Shown here piece by piece: positions 5,215-5,580 of a stretch of DNA of 5,580 bases (positions are counted from its first letter, which is position 1; each line of letters opens with the position of its first letter). The position numbers and the translations under genes were made by a program. Where the stretch lies: the NCBI GenBank assembly GCA_002366725.1, contig DFBT01000091.1:1-5580 (forward strand). Direction: 5' to 3'. Origin of the DNA: Caldifarciminota bacterium UBA3073 (GTDB lineage Bacteria; Hydrothermota; UBA3073). The notes beneath the pieces are model-generated. The model searched no databases and was not told where the DNA came from. It worked only from the letters and a program-made list of their open reading frames with translations.

Positions 5215-5235
5215 TTTTTGAAACTTATATATAAA

Positions 5236-5241
5236 AAGGAG
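5236..5241 (+). promoter_or_regulatory. Shine-Dalgarno of the C25-type gene
   Basis: AAGGAG lies five bases before the ATG at 5247 and confirms that start. It lies in the 32-bp gap after the propeller gene. No terminator hairpin is seen in that gap, so the two genes are probably co-transcribed. Confidence 0.85.
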
Positions 5242-5246
5242 AAGAT

Positions 5247-5580
5247 ATGAAATCCAAATTTCTTGGATGTTGTATAATAACTGCCCTTGCAATTTCAAGT
5301 TATGCATGGGCTACCTGGGTCCAGTTTGGAACAGGAGAAACAACAGAAACAACTATCCTTGAGTCTAACGATTCCCATACAATTGTGGAATTTACTGTTC
5401 CAGGAATGGATATTAGAGACACTGTCGTTGATGGGACTACCTACCAGATAGTAAGCGTTTCCACAGCAGGCATACCGGGTGAAGTGGGCAAGCCCCAGAC
5501 TCCTGTGATAAGTAAGACGGTAGCAATACACCCTTCGAAAGGTGTGCAGCTCAATATTCTGCAAGCAATGGGGTCAGGCT
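5247..5580 (+). CDS. Exported protein with gingipain-type (C25) propeptide region, 3' end outside window
   Basis: Partial: 111 codons, open to the window end. It opens with a signal peptide (MKSKFLGCCIITALAISSYAWA, cleavage likely near residue 22). The mature start holds TIVEFTVPGMDIRDTVVDG and, near residues 75-92, GIPGEVGKPQTPVISKTVAI. The pattern of a beta-rich segment, then G-x-P-G...G-x-P-x-x-P-V and a hydrophobic strand, is what N-terminal propeptides of C25 cysteine peptidases (gingipains, PorU-like sortases) show. The catalytic domain would lie downstream and is not visible, so peptidase activity is unproven. Position just after a T9SS-exported protein supports a secretion-linked role: either another T9SS cargo or a processing or sorting peptidase. 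A strong Shine-Dalgarno supports the start. Confidence 0.7.
   Translation, partial: MKSKFLGCCIITALAISSYAWATWVQFGTGETTETTILESNDSHTIVEFTVPGMDIRDTVVDGTTYQIVSVSTAGIPGEVGKPQTPVISKTVAIHPSKGVQLNILQAMGSG

Noticed and set aside
5262..5273. Lipobox-like FLGC in the C25-type protein
   Set aside because: The Cys is at residue 8, before the hydrophobic core of the signal peptide ends, too early for lipoprotein processing.
4939..5564. Two minus-strand frames (122 and 89 codons) opposite the propeller and C25-type genes
   Set aside because: Both are antisense to well-supported exported proteins with signal peptides and recognisable domains.

Overview
The window looks like chromosomal DNA of an uncultivated Gram-negative-type bacterium of the FCB superphylum or a WOR-3/Stahlbacteria-like lineage. 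That placement is inference. It rests on a type IX secretion (T9SS) C-terminal sorting domain, a C25/gingipain-type propeptide, an ECF sigma/anti-sigma pair next to a bactofilin-like membrane protein, and intergenic DNA rich in small palindromes. No rRNA, tRNA, CRISPR array, transposase or phage gene is visible.

Left part, minus strand (about 394-3273), read from right to left. First comes a DUF6249-like three-helix membrane protein (3273-2884) ending at a hairpin terminator (2842-2870). Next is a three-gene cluster: an ECF sigma factor (2790-2263), a zinc-finger anti-sigma factor with two membrane helices (2229-1711), and a bactofilin-like beta-helix protein fused to a polytopic membrane domain (1723-479). 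The last two genes overlap by 13 bases, and a strong terminator (394-426) closes the cluster. The likely logic is that the membrane anti-sigma holds the sigma factor until an envelope signal releases it, with the beta-helix membrane protein as co-expressed sensor, scaffold or effector.

Far left (1-393) there is no gene. The stretch holds several palindromes and two full copies plus one partial copy of a roughly 27-bp element. A further diverged copy lies just upstream of the sigma gene, so the element may be a shared promoter or operator.

Middle intergenic region (3274-3786). It contains a consensus sigma70 promoter on the plus strand (TTGACA, 17 bp, TATAAT), about 160 bp of transcribed sequence, and a strong rho-independent terminator. 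This is a candidate small RNA or attenuated leader. Two more hairpins follow, then a 15-bp tandem duplication that copies the start of the next gene.

Right part, plus strand (3787-5580). An exported protein has seven beta-propeller-like repeats and a T9SS sorting domain (3787-5214). After 32 bp comes the 5' part of a second exported protein with a gingipain-type propeptide region (5247 to the window end). The two probably form a secretion-related operon.
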